From contig CM076671.1 of assembly GCA_038496675.1 (NCBI GenBank), positions 5,150,133 through 5,214,132 of the forward strand: a stretch of DNA of 64,000 nt, in the 5' to 3' direction. How positions within the stretch are numbered: position 1 is the first letter of the stretch; each line of letters starts with the position of its first letter. The DNA comes from Rachycentron canadum (Eukaryota > Chordata > Actinopteri > Carangiformes > Rachycentridae). The notes under the pieces are model-generated. The model made no database searches. It was not told the origin of the DNA and saw nothing but the letters and a program-made list of their open reading frames with translations. Below, one piece after another: positions 41,501 to 52,413 of this stretch. The translations under genes were made by a program, and so were the position numbers.

Positions 41501-44500
41501 AAATTTTTATTTTTACAAATTTATTAAAAAGTAAAAAGTGAAATATCACATTGACAGTATTCAGAACATTTGCTGTGACACCTGAAACTGAGCTCAAGTT
41601 CGTTCTATTTCTCTTTATCATCTTTGAGAATTTTTACACCGATTTAAGTCGGCATGTGGTCAATTCAAGTGTAAAGTGGAAAACTGACAATGCATATCAG
41701 AGCAAATCCCTGCGACATGAGGAAGAAGGAACTGGCTACAGGAGGAAATACATATCTGTGGAAATCTACAACTAATTTCTGTTGCATTAAAGGTTCCCAA
41801 CAGCACACTGGCCTTTATTCTTCCATAGAAGAAGTGTGGAACAAGATGACCAAGAACCTGATGGTCTCTCTCGCTGAGCTCCACAGATCCTGTATGGAGA
41901 TGGGAGACACATCCAGAGGGACGACCATGTCTGCATCACTTCACTAAATTAGGCTTCATGGCCAGACAGAAGCAAAAAAAAAAACTCTCTGTGAGAAACA
42001 AGTTTCTTTGATCTGATGAAACCAAGATTGAGCTGTTTGGTCTCAATTCTATGAATCTTGTCTGAGAGGGGCTTGGGAGGATCTGCCGAAAATCCCCAAA
42101 TCCAGTTCTGCAAAGTTTGTCACGTTGCACCCAAGAAAACTTGATGCTGCAACGACTGAGTAAAAGGTCGAAAAGGTTTTTTGGGTTATTGTGAATATAA
42201 ACATACTAAATATTAGCCTCACATCAATTTAGTATTTTTGCATGTTTCAATTCCTCCCGAGAAGTAATATTATATTTATTATATTTTTCACATTAGCTAA
42301 GTTATTTGTTGGGAATCATTGGACTACAATCAATATTGTTCCCGATGATTAATTTTGTTTGAACAACATGACATTTTCTGCACTTCACATGTTTTTGCTG
42401 AATAATTTTAACAATGGCACAAGATACATCGGTACACCAAAGTTCATTTCAGGAGCTGGCAGGGAGGACCAGAGCCTCTTCATCATCCAAATACAGCAGC
42501 AGTGACAGTGACAAGCTTTTCTGCAGCCATGCAGAGGCACTTATATCCCTAAAATACTTTCTACAGATCACAGTAGACTAAACACTGGAGTACCTGTCAC
42601 ATACTTCTAGAAATATATCTTCATTGTGTTTTGGTGAACCTCCTTTGAAATTGTACTCTGGCCTCATTGTTGGGTCACTCAATTATGCATATTTTCTACA
42701 GTGTTTAAAGGCTGCAACAGTTTCTTTTCTGAGGAGGGATACTAAAGACGAGTTGCTGGTTCAGCCCATCTTTTTATTTCAGGGTAGATACACACTCACA
42801 GGAGACAAATTATGCACCACAGTTGCCAGAGCGACTTCGTCCAGCAGTCTGTAATAACCAGCCTGGTCAGGAAGTGCTCAAATGTTTTGGGAAAGCTCTT
42901 TGAAAGTGTGATTTATAATCTACCAGTTACTTCCCATAGGAGGACCTACAGCAAAGCCTCCCCGAAGAGAAATACTGTTGTTTACTAAACTTGCTCAGAA
43001 GGCTTAAGCACAAGTGCAAAGAAAGTTAGGAGATGTGTGTTTTTTCACAGCCATGATAGCAGATGACTTAACACTATTTCAAGAGCAGTGGCCTATTGTC
43101 ACAGGTATTTTATATATAGAGATTCAGTACAGACATACAAGTTACAACTTGCCCATCACCAAATGGACACCTTTCAGTGTAGATGTTGACATTTATTGTG
43201 CAGTATTCTGTCTTTTCCTTAGAGTTTGAATGGAGCTTCAGTCAGGACCTGTCAGCCATCTTGGTGAAACAGGAGGAACCTGATGTGGTCCAAAGGTTAG
43301 ATCCTCAGCCTCTGGAAGGCCCACCCCTCATACTAAGTCCTGCCCCCCCACACAGAGGATCGGCTTGGAAGCACACGGTTAGCGCCCACCCCATGACAAT
43401 GAAACACTATGTATAATCTTGTTGATTTCCACTGCTCAGTTCAGAAGTGATGTTCATCAGCTTTGCTGCTGTTTGTCTGCAGGAGTGCAGTCAAGATGAT
43501 ATGAAGCCAGTGGCTATCAAAGATGAACCCAGAGAGACTGGACAGTATCTCAGCCTGCCCAGCGGTACATGCAGCACAGACAAATGCACTAACCCACTTG
43601 CATGTTACAGTGGTATCACATTTTAATTCTGCAAAGTCAACCTATATAGGAAATGACACAAACATCTGCAATCCAAATAATTTTTGTCCAATCCCTGTCA
43701 TCTTTTCAAGACAACATGTTGGGCCTTTTTTTTTCCTACATCCTCAGTTCAAAGTAGAAGCACTCATTCAATACTCTCCTCCTCTGTAGACGATGCTCTC
43801 CAGCTGCCACCCACCCCTCCGAGCAGTAACCACGGCGACAGTGACGGCTCCCTGCCTCCCTCCTCCCCACACCTCCCTCTGCCCCCGTCTTCACCTCAAC
43901 CACAACAGAGGCCAGGAGGTCGTGCCTCTTCCTCTTCCTCCTCCTCCTCCTCAGCCATCTCCTCTTCACCTCTGCTCACTGCACCACATGTGAGTAGGCC
44001 TTATGCCCAGGGGGATTATATGATGTCATTTCTCCAAGTGCTTATTCAGTGACACACAATTGTTTATTTAATGGCTCATGGTTTGCAAAAACAAGTAAAA
44101 CTGGTGAAACCATTTGTTCGTGTCTTAGTTAGTAGTAGATAGTTTTGGCCCTTATTAATTCCACTGATGTGTAAAAATTATGTTCAGTTACAGTTTTATG
44201 CTTGAAATCCATATTGGGAGGTAAGAGCAGCTACAAATTGTGTGACTATACTGTGGACTGTTACTTCAGGGAAACATTATGGTTCACTGAATATTACTCG
44301 TCTGCTACTGGGAATGTAGAGAATTAGTGTTGTCCTAACTTCCGACTGCATCGTGGGGATCTCGATGTGTACCAGCTGCAGTTTGTGAGTTAAATCAGTC
44401 CAATCATTTACTGACAAAATGTGGCCAATTCAGTGAAGATCTGAATGTTCAGTATCTGACCATTGTCGGTCTGATTCAGCAGCTTTTCTCGGAGCAAATG

Positions 44501-47500
44501 AATCACTTTCGTACTCATGTCATAATGTTATTCCTTATGGCCAAATGTTTATCCAGAATTGCCTAATGTCAGGAAAGAAATTGAGCAGCTGAACTGCAGT
44601 AAAATAACTGCATGAATTTTAAAGGATTGTTCTTGCACCATGATGCAACAGTATCCAGTTTTTGGTGTTATTTAACAATAACAACCATAAATGATGGATA
44701 AAGTAGTTTGACAGTCTCTGTTTGTTGTAAACACATGGCACTGTGACAGATAAAAACAAACAGCTGATACTATCATCGCATCGGGCTTCAGTGTTTTTCC
44801 TCATTTATCTCTTTTCTTAGAGGAGAGTGAGTGTGTTTATCGTGGTTCAGACACAGAACTTTCTGAGAATTTGATAAAGCAGTTAAGCTCTTCATGTAGA
44901 CGCAGACATGTGAGCCAGTCCCATTTTAAGATTAATTGTTGATCAAGGCTGATCAGTGCTTCACTGTGCAGAAGCTGCAGGGATCAGGACCTCTCATGCT
45001 GACAGAAGAAGAGAAGAGGACCCTGGTTGCTGAGGGTTACCCAGTACCCAACAAACTTCCTCTCACCAAGAGTGAAGAGAAGGCACTGAAGAGAGTCCGA
45101 CGGAAGATTAAAAATAAGGTAAACACCGCACCTTTCATTTTGTTTATGCTCACAGTTGAAGTGAAGTGAACATCTGCTTGAACAACAATTCAGTGACTCA
45201 GACTGAGGAGGGTCATTACTCACAATCAAATGGTGATGGTAAAACTGAAATAGTAATGTAAATAGTATAATGATATGTAACATTTACTGGAACTGCTCTT
45301 TAGCTCCACCTGAAAAAATTAATTTGTAGGTCTAACGCTCAAAAAAAGATGATTTTTGTCTGTTTTTTCTTCCCAGATCTCAGCTCAGGAGAGTCGGAGG
45401 AAGAAGAAAGAGTATGTGGAATGTCTGGAGAAGAAGTAAGGCTTGGAAACATTTCTTTGCCCTTATTTTTCCATTCCTTTTCTGCTCCTCTTTGGTTTAC
45501 CTTTGTATCTGTCTGTCATTTTGTGACTTCCAAACTTTTCATATTATGGTCACCTCAAATGGTATCAAAGTTACCATACTTCAATATATCAATGGCCACT
45601 ACTAAAATCAAAAACACAGATTATTCATAGTGTTTAGTGTTTGCACCATTTTTGATAAATCCATAATTAAAAACTGAAATTGATTGCAACTCTTGAAAGC
45701 AGTGAACAGATGATCGTGGCACAGTTACAACATTGATGCTTTTATTATTCTATTTATTATTGTCAACAAATCCAATGAAAAGACCAAAACCAACCACCTG
45801 TTAAACCCTCAGCACGCTTGAAGCAACCAAGGTTATACAACCAAGATGAAAAGGTGCTAGACAGAAGCTTTCAGGGGCTGCTAGACAATCTGAGGACCTC
45901 TTTGTCTGACGCATGCTGAGCCCCGAGTCCATCTCTCCAAACTTTCTGACTTCCCTTCAGAGTCTGAAGCGCTGAGTCTCAAACCCACTGGTCCTTACTG
46001 AACACGTAAATCACAAATATATAGATCCATATTTATATGTCATTTCCCTAAAACAGCTGGGCACTGCAGTTTTAGCAAGAGGTTACACTAACAAGAGTAA
46101 ATAGTGTATTTATTTTGGACTGTTTTAATAGACACTCACTAGAGGACAAAATGTATATGTGGATCCACATACACATTTTGTCCCCCAGTGAGAATTTACA
46201 TCAGCAGACCACATATGGGAGCGGCTCAAAACAGTGTGTGAGTTCATGCTACCAAAGGAACGTGTCCACAGTGTGGCTCACTGATGCGCTTTTAGTAGAT
46301 TTGGGGCAATAGAGATCTGTTGCACAAACAAGTGAGATGAAAACAAATATTCATCATTTACCTTTGACATTTTCCTGTGAAAATGGGTTTTCTTTAAAAG
46401 CAGTTTTTCAATGAATTAGAAACAAACCATGTTGGTTACATAGCAATCTTAGTCCAGTGAGTAAAAAACTTTTTCTTCCACTTGTCCGAGCTGTCTAACA
46501 ATGTATTTAAGTGTATTGTCTTTGGTCTAGAAGGCAGCCATCTTGGTCAGTGAGGTTTCCCTGAGTTGAATCTAACCATAGGCCCTTTTATACATAATTG
46601 TGTGCTCTTTATGTTCATGTTGAGCACAGAAAATAAAAAATGCAACTGGCAAAAGAGAGAAAAGACAGAATTGTGTAATGCTAAAGTGAACTTGGCAGCT
46701 GTAGGGGCCGCTTTTGTATGTAGAGGTTTTCCCAACTGCTGCAGAGCTGAGTGTGGTAACAGACACAAGAGCTATGCTGGGGATTACACCGGGGGCAGCA
46801 CACCAGCACTTGCACAGGTTTTTGTGGGGTAGATTTCATCTGCACATCTTGTCTCTAAATCTTCTGATTCATTAAAGACCATCAGAAGTGAACAGAAAGC
46901 ACTTTCTCCTCTTTTCCTTTTTTTTTCTTTGTTATTCTGGCCATTCCTTGCTATGGCAGGTCTCCAATAACCTGTTGAACACATGGGTCAGATTGAAACA
47001 GTCTCTGACAGGGAGATCTTTTAACTGAATCAAGATAACGGAGGTAAGAGGAGGTGTGTGAAAACAGAAATCCTCCCCTTTATCCTCTCTTTTGTGTTTA
47101 TGTGTCTTTTTTGAAGACAAGGACAGAATTACTGGATGATCCCTCAGAAAGAAAACAGCAGGACGACTCACTGGAAGGAATGTGCATGAATGAGCTGTAC
47201 ATAAACACATAGAAGGAGATTAGGAGGATTATTATGAGAGAGCGAGAGATTAGCAAAATGTTGAATTGATCATTGAGATCAGTAGGATTAGTGGAGATGA
47301 GAGGAAGAAAAAAGAAAAGGAATGAGAGGTGACAGTACGGAGCAGGGAATCTCTGTATCTCTTATTTCAATAAAAGACATGTTTCAATTTAATTTAAAAA
47401 TGCGTCTCACATGAATTCACAGAGCCATGTCTCATGAGCTCTTTATTCTCTTCTGTCTTCAAAACTTCTGATCTGGTTAGATCAGATTATTTGAAATATT

Positions 47501-50500
47501 AACAGAAATCTGTGTGTGTGTGCATCAGGGTGGAGAACTACACATCAGAAAACAGCGACCTGTGGAGAAAAGTAGAAAACCTGGAGACTGCCAACAGGTG
47601 AGACTTGCCCACACACACACACTGACCTTCATGTTGTTTTGCCCCTGTGTCTCTTAACAGACTGAAGCTGTTGTGTGCTGGCTCCAAAGATTTATAACAC
47701 AGATCCAACATTCATGTGATGATGTTTGGATTATCATCACTGAAAACAGCTACAAGTTTGAAAAGAATGCAGCCTGATAATGTGAGAGGTGAATGATCTG
47801 CTGCAGCAGGGCTTGAGAAACTGGTTTTCATTTGTCTTGGAGAAATAACGATTATTATAACTGCATGCCAGATAAATTTGACTGAGCTGCAGTCATGTGG
47901 TACGCAAAAGAAAAGGGCACTCTGCTGAAGGTTATACATACAAGTATTTATGCTCTGTATGTATAAAACCTTTGAAGTATTTATACACTGAGAGAATTAA
48001 AGGAGAAATTTATCTGCTCCATAAGCAAAGTGTAGAGTCAGCCTGATCCATTTTTCTCCTCTGTTATTAAAACAATATGAAACCAATCTGCTATTATCCT
48101 GGAGTGGGTGGGTAGATGGGTGGGTGGGTGTGGTGGGATAGACGTTTGAGGGTTGGGGGGGGGTCTGTCTCTACAAAGTCTGTCTGTCTGTCTGTGGCAG
48201 CGTCAGTCTGTCATTAAACCGGCAAGTTAACAGTAGCTTTCATCATGGTAGGCAACCCCCTCCCTTCCCACAACACACACTCACACTCACAGATGAATAT
48301 GTTAAACCACCACACACACAGGAACAATGAGTTGGCATGAAGTTTGAAACATGAGTCAGCACACTCACTCTCACATAAAGTCCAGAATATGTGTGTGGGT
48401 CTAAAAAAAAGTTCTTAAACGACTGAACTAAATTTAAGTTCCTAGTTCCTGAAATGCTCCAAATGCAGTTATTAGCGGTCATTTTGTTCTCTATGCAGTG
48501 TTTTTTTTAACTCCATGTCTGATTCATACACAACTGGGTTCGTGCCACTGGTTTATTAGTTGTACAAGAATAGTTTTAATTTTGATTCAGACGGGGACTT
48601 TTCAGACATGTTAATTTGCTGTCAGATGAGATGATTTCTAATAATATCAGCTCTTCATTTCAGGATATGTTTAGCTGATCTTAGCACAGAGCAAATGAAG
48701 CAACTGGAAAGTGTTATCCTAGCTACTGTATTAGTAAAAGAATATACCTCATAACAGCCTTGAGCACTGTCTCATGTTGATTCAATGCTTTTGTTCTTGA
48801 GCATGACCTATGGAAGTGCTGTATATTTTAAGCAGCAATAACTTAAGCAGTAAATTACTGTGGTTTTCATCCAAAGGCCTGTGTGACTGATGCTGGTTAG
48901 TATCATCCCATGTTCGTTTATTGCAGCTGGCTGTTATGCTCTGGTGCATGTGACAGACATCAGCATGGAAATTTAAAATGTTAGATGTACCAAGGGACTG
49001 AGTCATGGCTCCACTCATTGTCTTGTTTAATCATAGAATATGTGATCGAATGATTAACCAGTTTAGTGTCTGGTTTAGTTTCTAACTCATTACATGACTC
49101 ACTGACTGGGCTGGTTCAGTGTGTCCAGCAGTGACTGGCTCTCTGTCTCCACTCAGTGGTCAGACTGTGTCCTCACAGCCCCTGGTGGCTCATACCATCA
49201 GAACCCTGCTCTCCAGATCCCACTGATTTATTGAAGTGTTTCAATTAGTGTATTATGTTCAACTCTACTGCTCTTCACTCATTGGCAAAAGGTGGTGAAA
49301 ATTTCCTTCCATCAACCCAGAGTTGAGAAGCGCACAAGAAATGAGAAATTCTCTGGAGGTACATTGAAGATTTTGGATTTAATAAACCACAGGTCTCAGT
49401 GTGTGTGTAACTCTTCTTGTGGTTTCCAGTGGCTTTAAATGTTCTGAGTGTACTGTACTTAGTGGTGGATGGACAATTGGGCCATGTGTGCGAATGCACA
49501 CGCTATGGACATAAACACATAGTCATTAAAGAAAAGCATATCCACAGGGGTTCTTCCTGCCCTGAATTTAACCTCTCACACTGCTCTTTCTCTGAGGCTC
49601 TGCACAAATCATTAGACTCAAACTACATCAAAAGCTCCAATCCCAACTTTGACCATCTGGAAATACTGAAATTTAAGAATTTTAACAGGTTGGACTTCCT
49701 TAAGGTGTTGAGTTCCTCCAAATGCTCCAAGACACCTGTATTAAAGGTTCTCCGGCTGTCCTTGACTAAGAAAATTGCCTTTAAACTGCTTCCTGCCCCT
49801 TAATAATGAGGATAACTCTAATGCAAAGCAGCTATTTAATCTTTTGTCATGTATGTCTTGTTCTCTCCAGGTCTCTCCTACAGCAGCTCCAGAAGCTCCA
49901 GTCATTGATTTCAGGGAAAGTTGTTCCCCGTTCTTGTAAAATGGCCTCAACTCAAACAGGGACATGCCTCATGGTGAATACTATTGTTCTTAAGCTTCTC
50001 ACATGAAAATGATATGCAAGTATTTTGATATTGATGTTATTTAGGTTTTTTGTTATCATTCAAGAGAAAATACCATTTACAAATACAATAGTATAATTTA
50101 ACTGTGCAACTGACTTTCTATTAAATCTCTATTATATCTATTTCATGTTGAGTGTATTATTATTATTATATATCATTATGATGATTTATTAACAGGAGTG
50201 TCTTGTTGTCTCTCTGTGCAGATGGTGGCCTTGTGTTTTGTCCTGGTGTTGGGCTCCTTCTCCCCCTGCCTCTCACCCCTCTCCTTCCTCACTCACACCT
50301 CTTCTATGTCCTCCTCCTCTTCCTCTCACTCCTCCTCATCTCCCCCTCCTCTTCCATCAGCGGACCTTTACACCACCAGTCAGGGTAGGTCAAGAAATGA
50401 GCCATCCTATTGGACAGTGTATGACTATTTTATGATGCCCACATATGCCCACAACATATAGTGCAAGTGTGTCTTCCACTTCCCTACACATCCTCAAATG

Positions 50501-50991
50501 TGTTCATCAAAACCCCAAAGATATTCAGTTTAAAATAATTTAAACAGAAAACCATCACACTGATCGAGCTATAATGTTGCAAATATTTGGACATTTGCTT
50601 AATTAATTAGCGCACAACTAATGTATTTTTCACATGTAGCATTGCAGACAAAAATGACACAAGAAAGAAAACCGCTGTGGGTTTGTGTTGCAGTGCGTTC
50701 CCGCAGCCTGCTCTTCTACAATGAAGGGGCTCCGTTGGAGGAGAGTTTAGTGACATCAGAAGGGGAGAGGCTACAGTCAGAAGCCCACTCCCACATCCAG
50801 ACAAGCCGTTACACAGCTGACGCCCACAGCAACCAGACAACTGGGCCTAAGTTAGACCAGAGGTAAGAAACACACTCCACAAGTTAAACTGGAGGTAACA
50901 AACAAACTACACGTATCAAACAGTATTAATTAATTTCCTCTCTTCGGTCCTCAGAGAAACAAAACCAGACGGAGTCTCAGAGTTTTTCTGA
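24303..50991 (+). CDS. creb3l1: CREB3L1 (OASIS), ER-membrane-tethered bZIP transcription factor
   Basis: Thirteen coding exons: 24303-24413, 33232-33364, 34822-34908, 43223-43377, 43483-43564, 43790-43989, 44972-45118, 45377-45435, 47529-47597, 49871-49973, 50222-50384, 50694-50862 and 50955-50991 (TGA); 1515 nt, 504 aa (human 519). Acidic N-terminus with MDDFSSELFNSFFDD, then AEHSYSLSEDSAPQSP, both diagnostic of CREB3L1 over CREB3L2. Proline/serine-rich middle with LPPTPPSSNHGDSDGS. The basic region lies near 294-325 (includes NKISAQESRRKKKEY) and the leucine zipper near 326-362. One membrane span near 380-398 (VALCFVLVLG), then a Ser-rich luminal stretch and the site-1 protease motif RSRSLL near 438-443. 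On ER stress the family is cut by S1P/S2P and the N-terminal part activates secretory and collagen genes. Start is the first of two adjacent ATGs. Confidence 0.96.
24779..24813. repeat. (TG)n microsatellite
   Basis: An uninterrupted run of about 17 TG units in creb3l1 intron 1. Confidence 0.97.
27389..27640. repeat. Degenerate teleost interspersed repeat (GGGCTGCAAC-type), 5' part
   Basis: Begins with tagggctgcagcaacaatta and continues with phrases (ttttcattat, attgtttggtccaaccaaaa, agagcaaatcctcaca) recalling a very common non-autonomous fish repeat. Further fragments of what seems the same family lie near 27955-28050 and 51566-51840. Classification is from memory. Confidence 0.5.
27955..28050. 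repeat. Second fragment of the GGGCTGCAAC-type repeat
   Basis: Contains aaaagcagcaaatcctcaca followed by a string of caatcaattaatta-like steps ending ggctgattggttcagctgta, which recalls the 3' half of the repeat family seen at 27389. The two fragments are separated by unrelated sequence. Confidence 0.4.
28311..28386. repeat. (ATTCT)n pentanucleotide microsatellite
   Basis: About 15 near-perfect ATTCT units with two small interruptions in creb3l1 intron 1. Reading frames across it are repeat artefacts. Confidence 0.97.
28502..28582. repeat. Imperfect (TG)n tract
   Basis: A TG-rich tract broken by TGAG, TGCG and TGCC steps, 85 bases before a pure CA run; both are intronic. Confidence 0.85.
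28669..28713. repeat. (AC)n microsatellite
   Basis: An uninterrupted run of about 22 AC units in creb3l1 intron 1. With the TG tract at 28502 it could fold as an inverted pair. Confidence 0.97.
32860..32898. repeat. (TG)n microsatellite
   Basis: A mostly pure TG run with one TTTG and one TGCG break, about 335 bases before creb3l1 exon 2. Confidence 0.9.
33365..34821 (+). other. creb3l1: creb3l1 intron 2
   Basis: 1457 bases between exons 2 and 3. Unique-looking sequence with no recognised repeat or alternative exon. The stretch 33550-34050 is less AT-rich than its surroundings and may be old repeat, but no family is recognised. Confidence 0.6.
35543..35594. repeat. (TC)n microsatellite
   Basis: A run of TC with a single TCTG interruption, inside a wider pyrimidine-rich stretch from about 35220 to 35660. 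Confidence 0.95.
36270..36790 (-). mobile_element. Tc1-like DNA transposon relic, minus strand
   Basis: Read on the - strand, about 36660-36480 gives decayed Tc1/mariner transposase phrases with stops: QQNNDPKHW, matching the family's QQDNDPKHT catalytic-D block, and further on QQCWYKLSV, matching the family's C-terminal QQCW-LS block. The N-terminal half of the transposase is not recognisable, so the copy is truncated and inactive. Ends are approximate; a terminal inverted repeat was not identified with certainty. Confidence 0.6.
41381..42168 (+). mobile_element. Internally deleted Tc1-like DNA transposon relic, plus strand
   Basis: The left end starts tacagtgaatacagaaatta and continues with the typical fish Tc1 5' region (ctacactcaataccccataa; gacacctgaaactgagctca). 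From about 41690 the frame is a decayed transposase N-terminus, for example VPKNTV-like, KNLMVSLAEL and DTSRGTT. After the DETKIEL-like block near 42020 it jumps to the far C-terminal region (gaggatctgccgaaaatccc), so the middle of the transposase is deleted. It ends with actgagtaaaaggtcg. It is non-autonomous and old, and lies in creb3l1 intron 3. Confidence 0.82.
43990..44971 (+). other. creb3l1: creb3l1 intron 6
   Basis: 982 bases between the Pro/Ser-rich exon and the basic-region exon. No repeat or alternative exon was recognised. Confidence 0.6.
45436..47528 (+). other. creb3l1: creb3l1 intron 8, splitting the bZIP coding region
   Basis: 2093 bases between the end of the basic region and the leucine zipper. 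Contains the long palindrome at 46137-46190; otherwise no recognised feature. Confidence 0.6.
46137..46190. repeat. 54-bp near-perfect palindrome
   Basis: The inner 40 bases (46144-46183) are self-complementary around a central GGATCC with a single mismatched pair. Outside it, CACT (46137-46140) faces AGTG (46187-46190) across three outer positions of which only the middle one pairs. There is no loop. It could be the joined ends of a miniature inverted-repeat transposon or a cruciform-prone site. Confidence 0.9.
47598..49870 (+). other. creb3l1: creb3l1 intron 9
   Basis: 2273 bases. Holds a G-run cluster (48106-48163) followed by a short TGTC array (48180-48196). A 128-codon open frame (about 49417-49803) has no recognised similarity and no splice context. 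Confidence 0.6.
48106..48163 (+). other. G-run cluster, potential G-quadruplex
   Basis: At least six GGG runs (48106-48137) with short spacers are followed by a run of nine G (48155-48163), on the coding strand of creb3l1 in intron 9. Confidence 0.6.
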
Positions 50992-51565
50992 CAGATCATA
51001 TGACCCCGCCCACCATGACTTCTCACCTTTGACCCCTTAAAAGGCCAAAACCTCTAAAGTGAACTCACCAGGCTTCATATCAACATCCAACTGGATCAAA
51101 ACATACCTGTGTCTACATTACTCTGCCAGCAAGTCCATCACCAACCCTTTTAGTGGGTGACTCCACTTCAAGACTCATCTCTTCACTGCCGCTGTCCTGC
51201 TCGTACATAGTGCTTCACTTCTCTGCTTTAACAGACTCTGATACGCCTGAATATACTTGATTTTAAACGGACCTTATTACCCAACTCATCCATTCACATT
51301 TAGTTTAAACAGGCATACATTACATTGAAAACATGCCATGATGCACCTAAAACTCACCATGTAGCAAAGAACTTTATGGGAAATGTGGTCTTAATGTTGA
51401 GAGCCTTAATATGTCTAAACATAAATATGTAAAGTTGACAGACCTCCGATGTGGGATTTTTGAGTATGTGAGCATGTGGTGCTTGTACTCTAGATCCACT
51501 ACATGGGATCAGTGCTTTAATTTTTAACCAATCACATACCTGATGTTAATCAAGGGCTGCTTCAA

Positions 51566-51840
51566 ACAGGAATTGTGATTATCAATTCATCTATCAGTTC
51601 TTCTTCTGGTGAATCAATTAATCACTTTGTCCAGAAAAAATAGTGGAAAAGGCTTGTCACTCATTCCAGGAGGCCAAGGTGACCTCTTTAAATGTTTTTT
51701 TTAATGTCTGACCAACACATAAAAGCAGCAGAATGTCACATTAGGGAAACTAATGTGTGTAATTCCAAGTGATCAGAATTGTTGCTGCTTAATTTTCTAT
51801 CATCAGCTTATTAAATCATCATTTAATCATCTTTTATAAC
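51566..51840. repeat. Third fragment of the GGGCTGCAAC-type teleost repeat
   Basis: Shares with the family the order gattatcaattcatctatca, agtggaaaaggcttgtca and ggccaaggtgacctctttaa, similar to the body of the repeat near 27389. Diverged; family call is from memory. Confidence 0.45.
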
Positions 51841-52212
51841 AACACTTTACCAATCCAGACATGCTAGAGATTGAAAACAAACACTTTCTGTGTAAAAGTG
51901 CCTTTCACTTGCTTCAGTCAAATAAGACGAACTTGGCCTTACACCTCCACACATGCAATTGGTTTGACCAGGTTAAAAACAGTTATGTAATGGGTTTTAG
52001 TTAGAGTTACAACTAAACATGTTAAGTTTTATTTTCGCATTTTTTTTAAAAAAAGTTGTAGTAGTTTTTCATTTCCTGACCTGACTACAACTCTTTATTA
52101 TTTTTGGGCAGGAAACCATATTTTCATATCCAGGGACCATTAAAGGGGTTCTGACAGAGGTTGGGAAACATGACATAAAAGTATTTTTATGGAATTAAAA
52201 AAATGTATATGT

Positions 52213-52413
52213 AATATATTTGCAGCATCAAAAAAAGAGCATATTTAATTTATGCAACAAAAAAAAAGAATTAATGAAATGCTTTTTTAAAATTACTTTA
52301 TCTTGTCTCATTTTTCTAAATAATGTTTACAAAAAACACAAAAATACAACTTATAATATATTCTGAGCATTAAAAAAGGGCATATTTATTTTATGCAAAA
52401 AAAAAAAAGAAGA
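52213..52413. repeat. Direct repeat of about 58 bases
   Basis: Two copies, 52213-52270 and 52355-52413, share the pattern aatatatt, gcat, A-run, gcatattta, tttatgca and A-run. About 84 bases separate them. They may be a local duplication. Confidence 0.7.

Larger units (their letters stand above)
34909..43222 (+). other. creb3l1: creb3l1 intron 3 (8.3 kb)
   Basis: Holds a TC microsatellite (35543-35594), a minus-strand Tc1-like relic (about 36270-36790) and a plus-strand Tc1-like relic (41381-42168). It also holds a 161-codon minus-strand open frame (37023-37508) with no recognised similarity. The rest is AT-rich without visible structure. Confidence 0.65.

Noticed and set aside
43736..43993. 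Arg-rich and Pro-rich frames overlapping creb3l1 exon 6
   Set aside because: Shadow frames of the Pro/Ser-coding exon; the frame that splices in phase is the CREB3L1 one.
49417..49803. 128-codon plus-strand frame in creb3l1 intron 9
   Set aside because: No recognised family, no fit as an alternative exon of creb3l1, and a length possible by chance.
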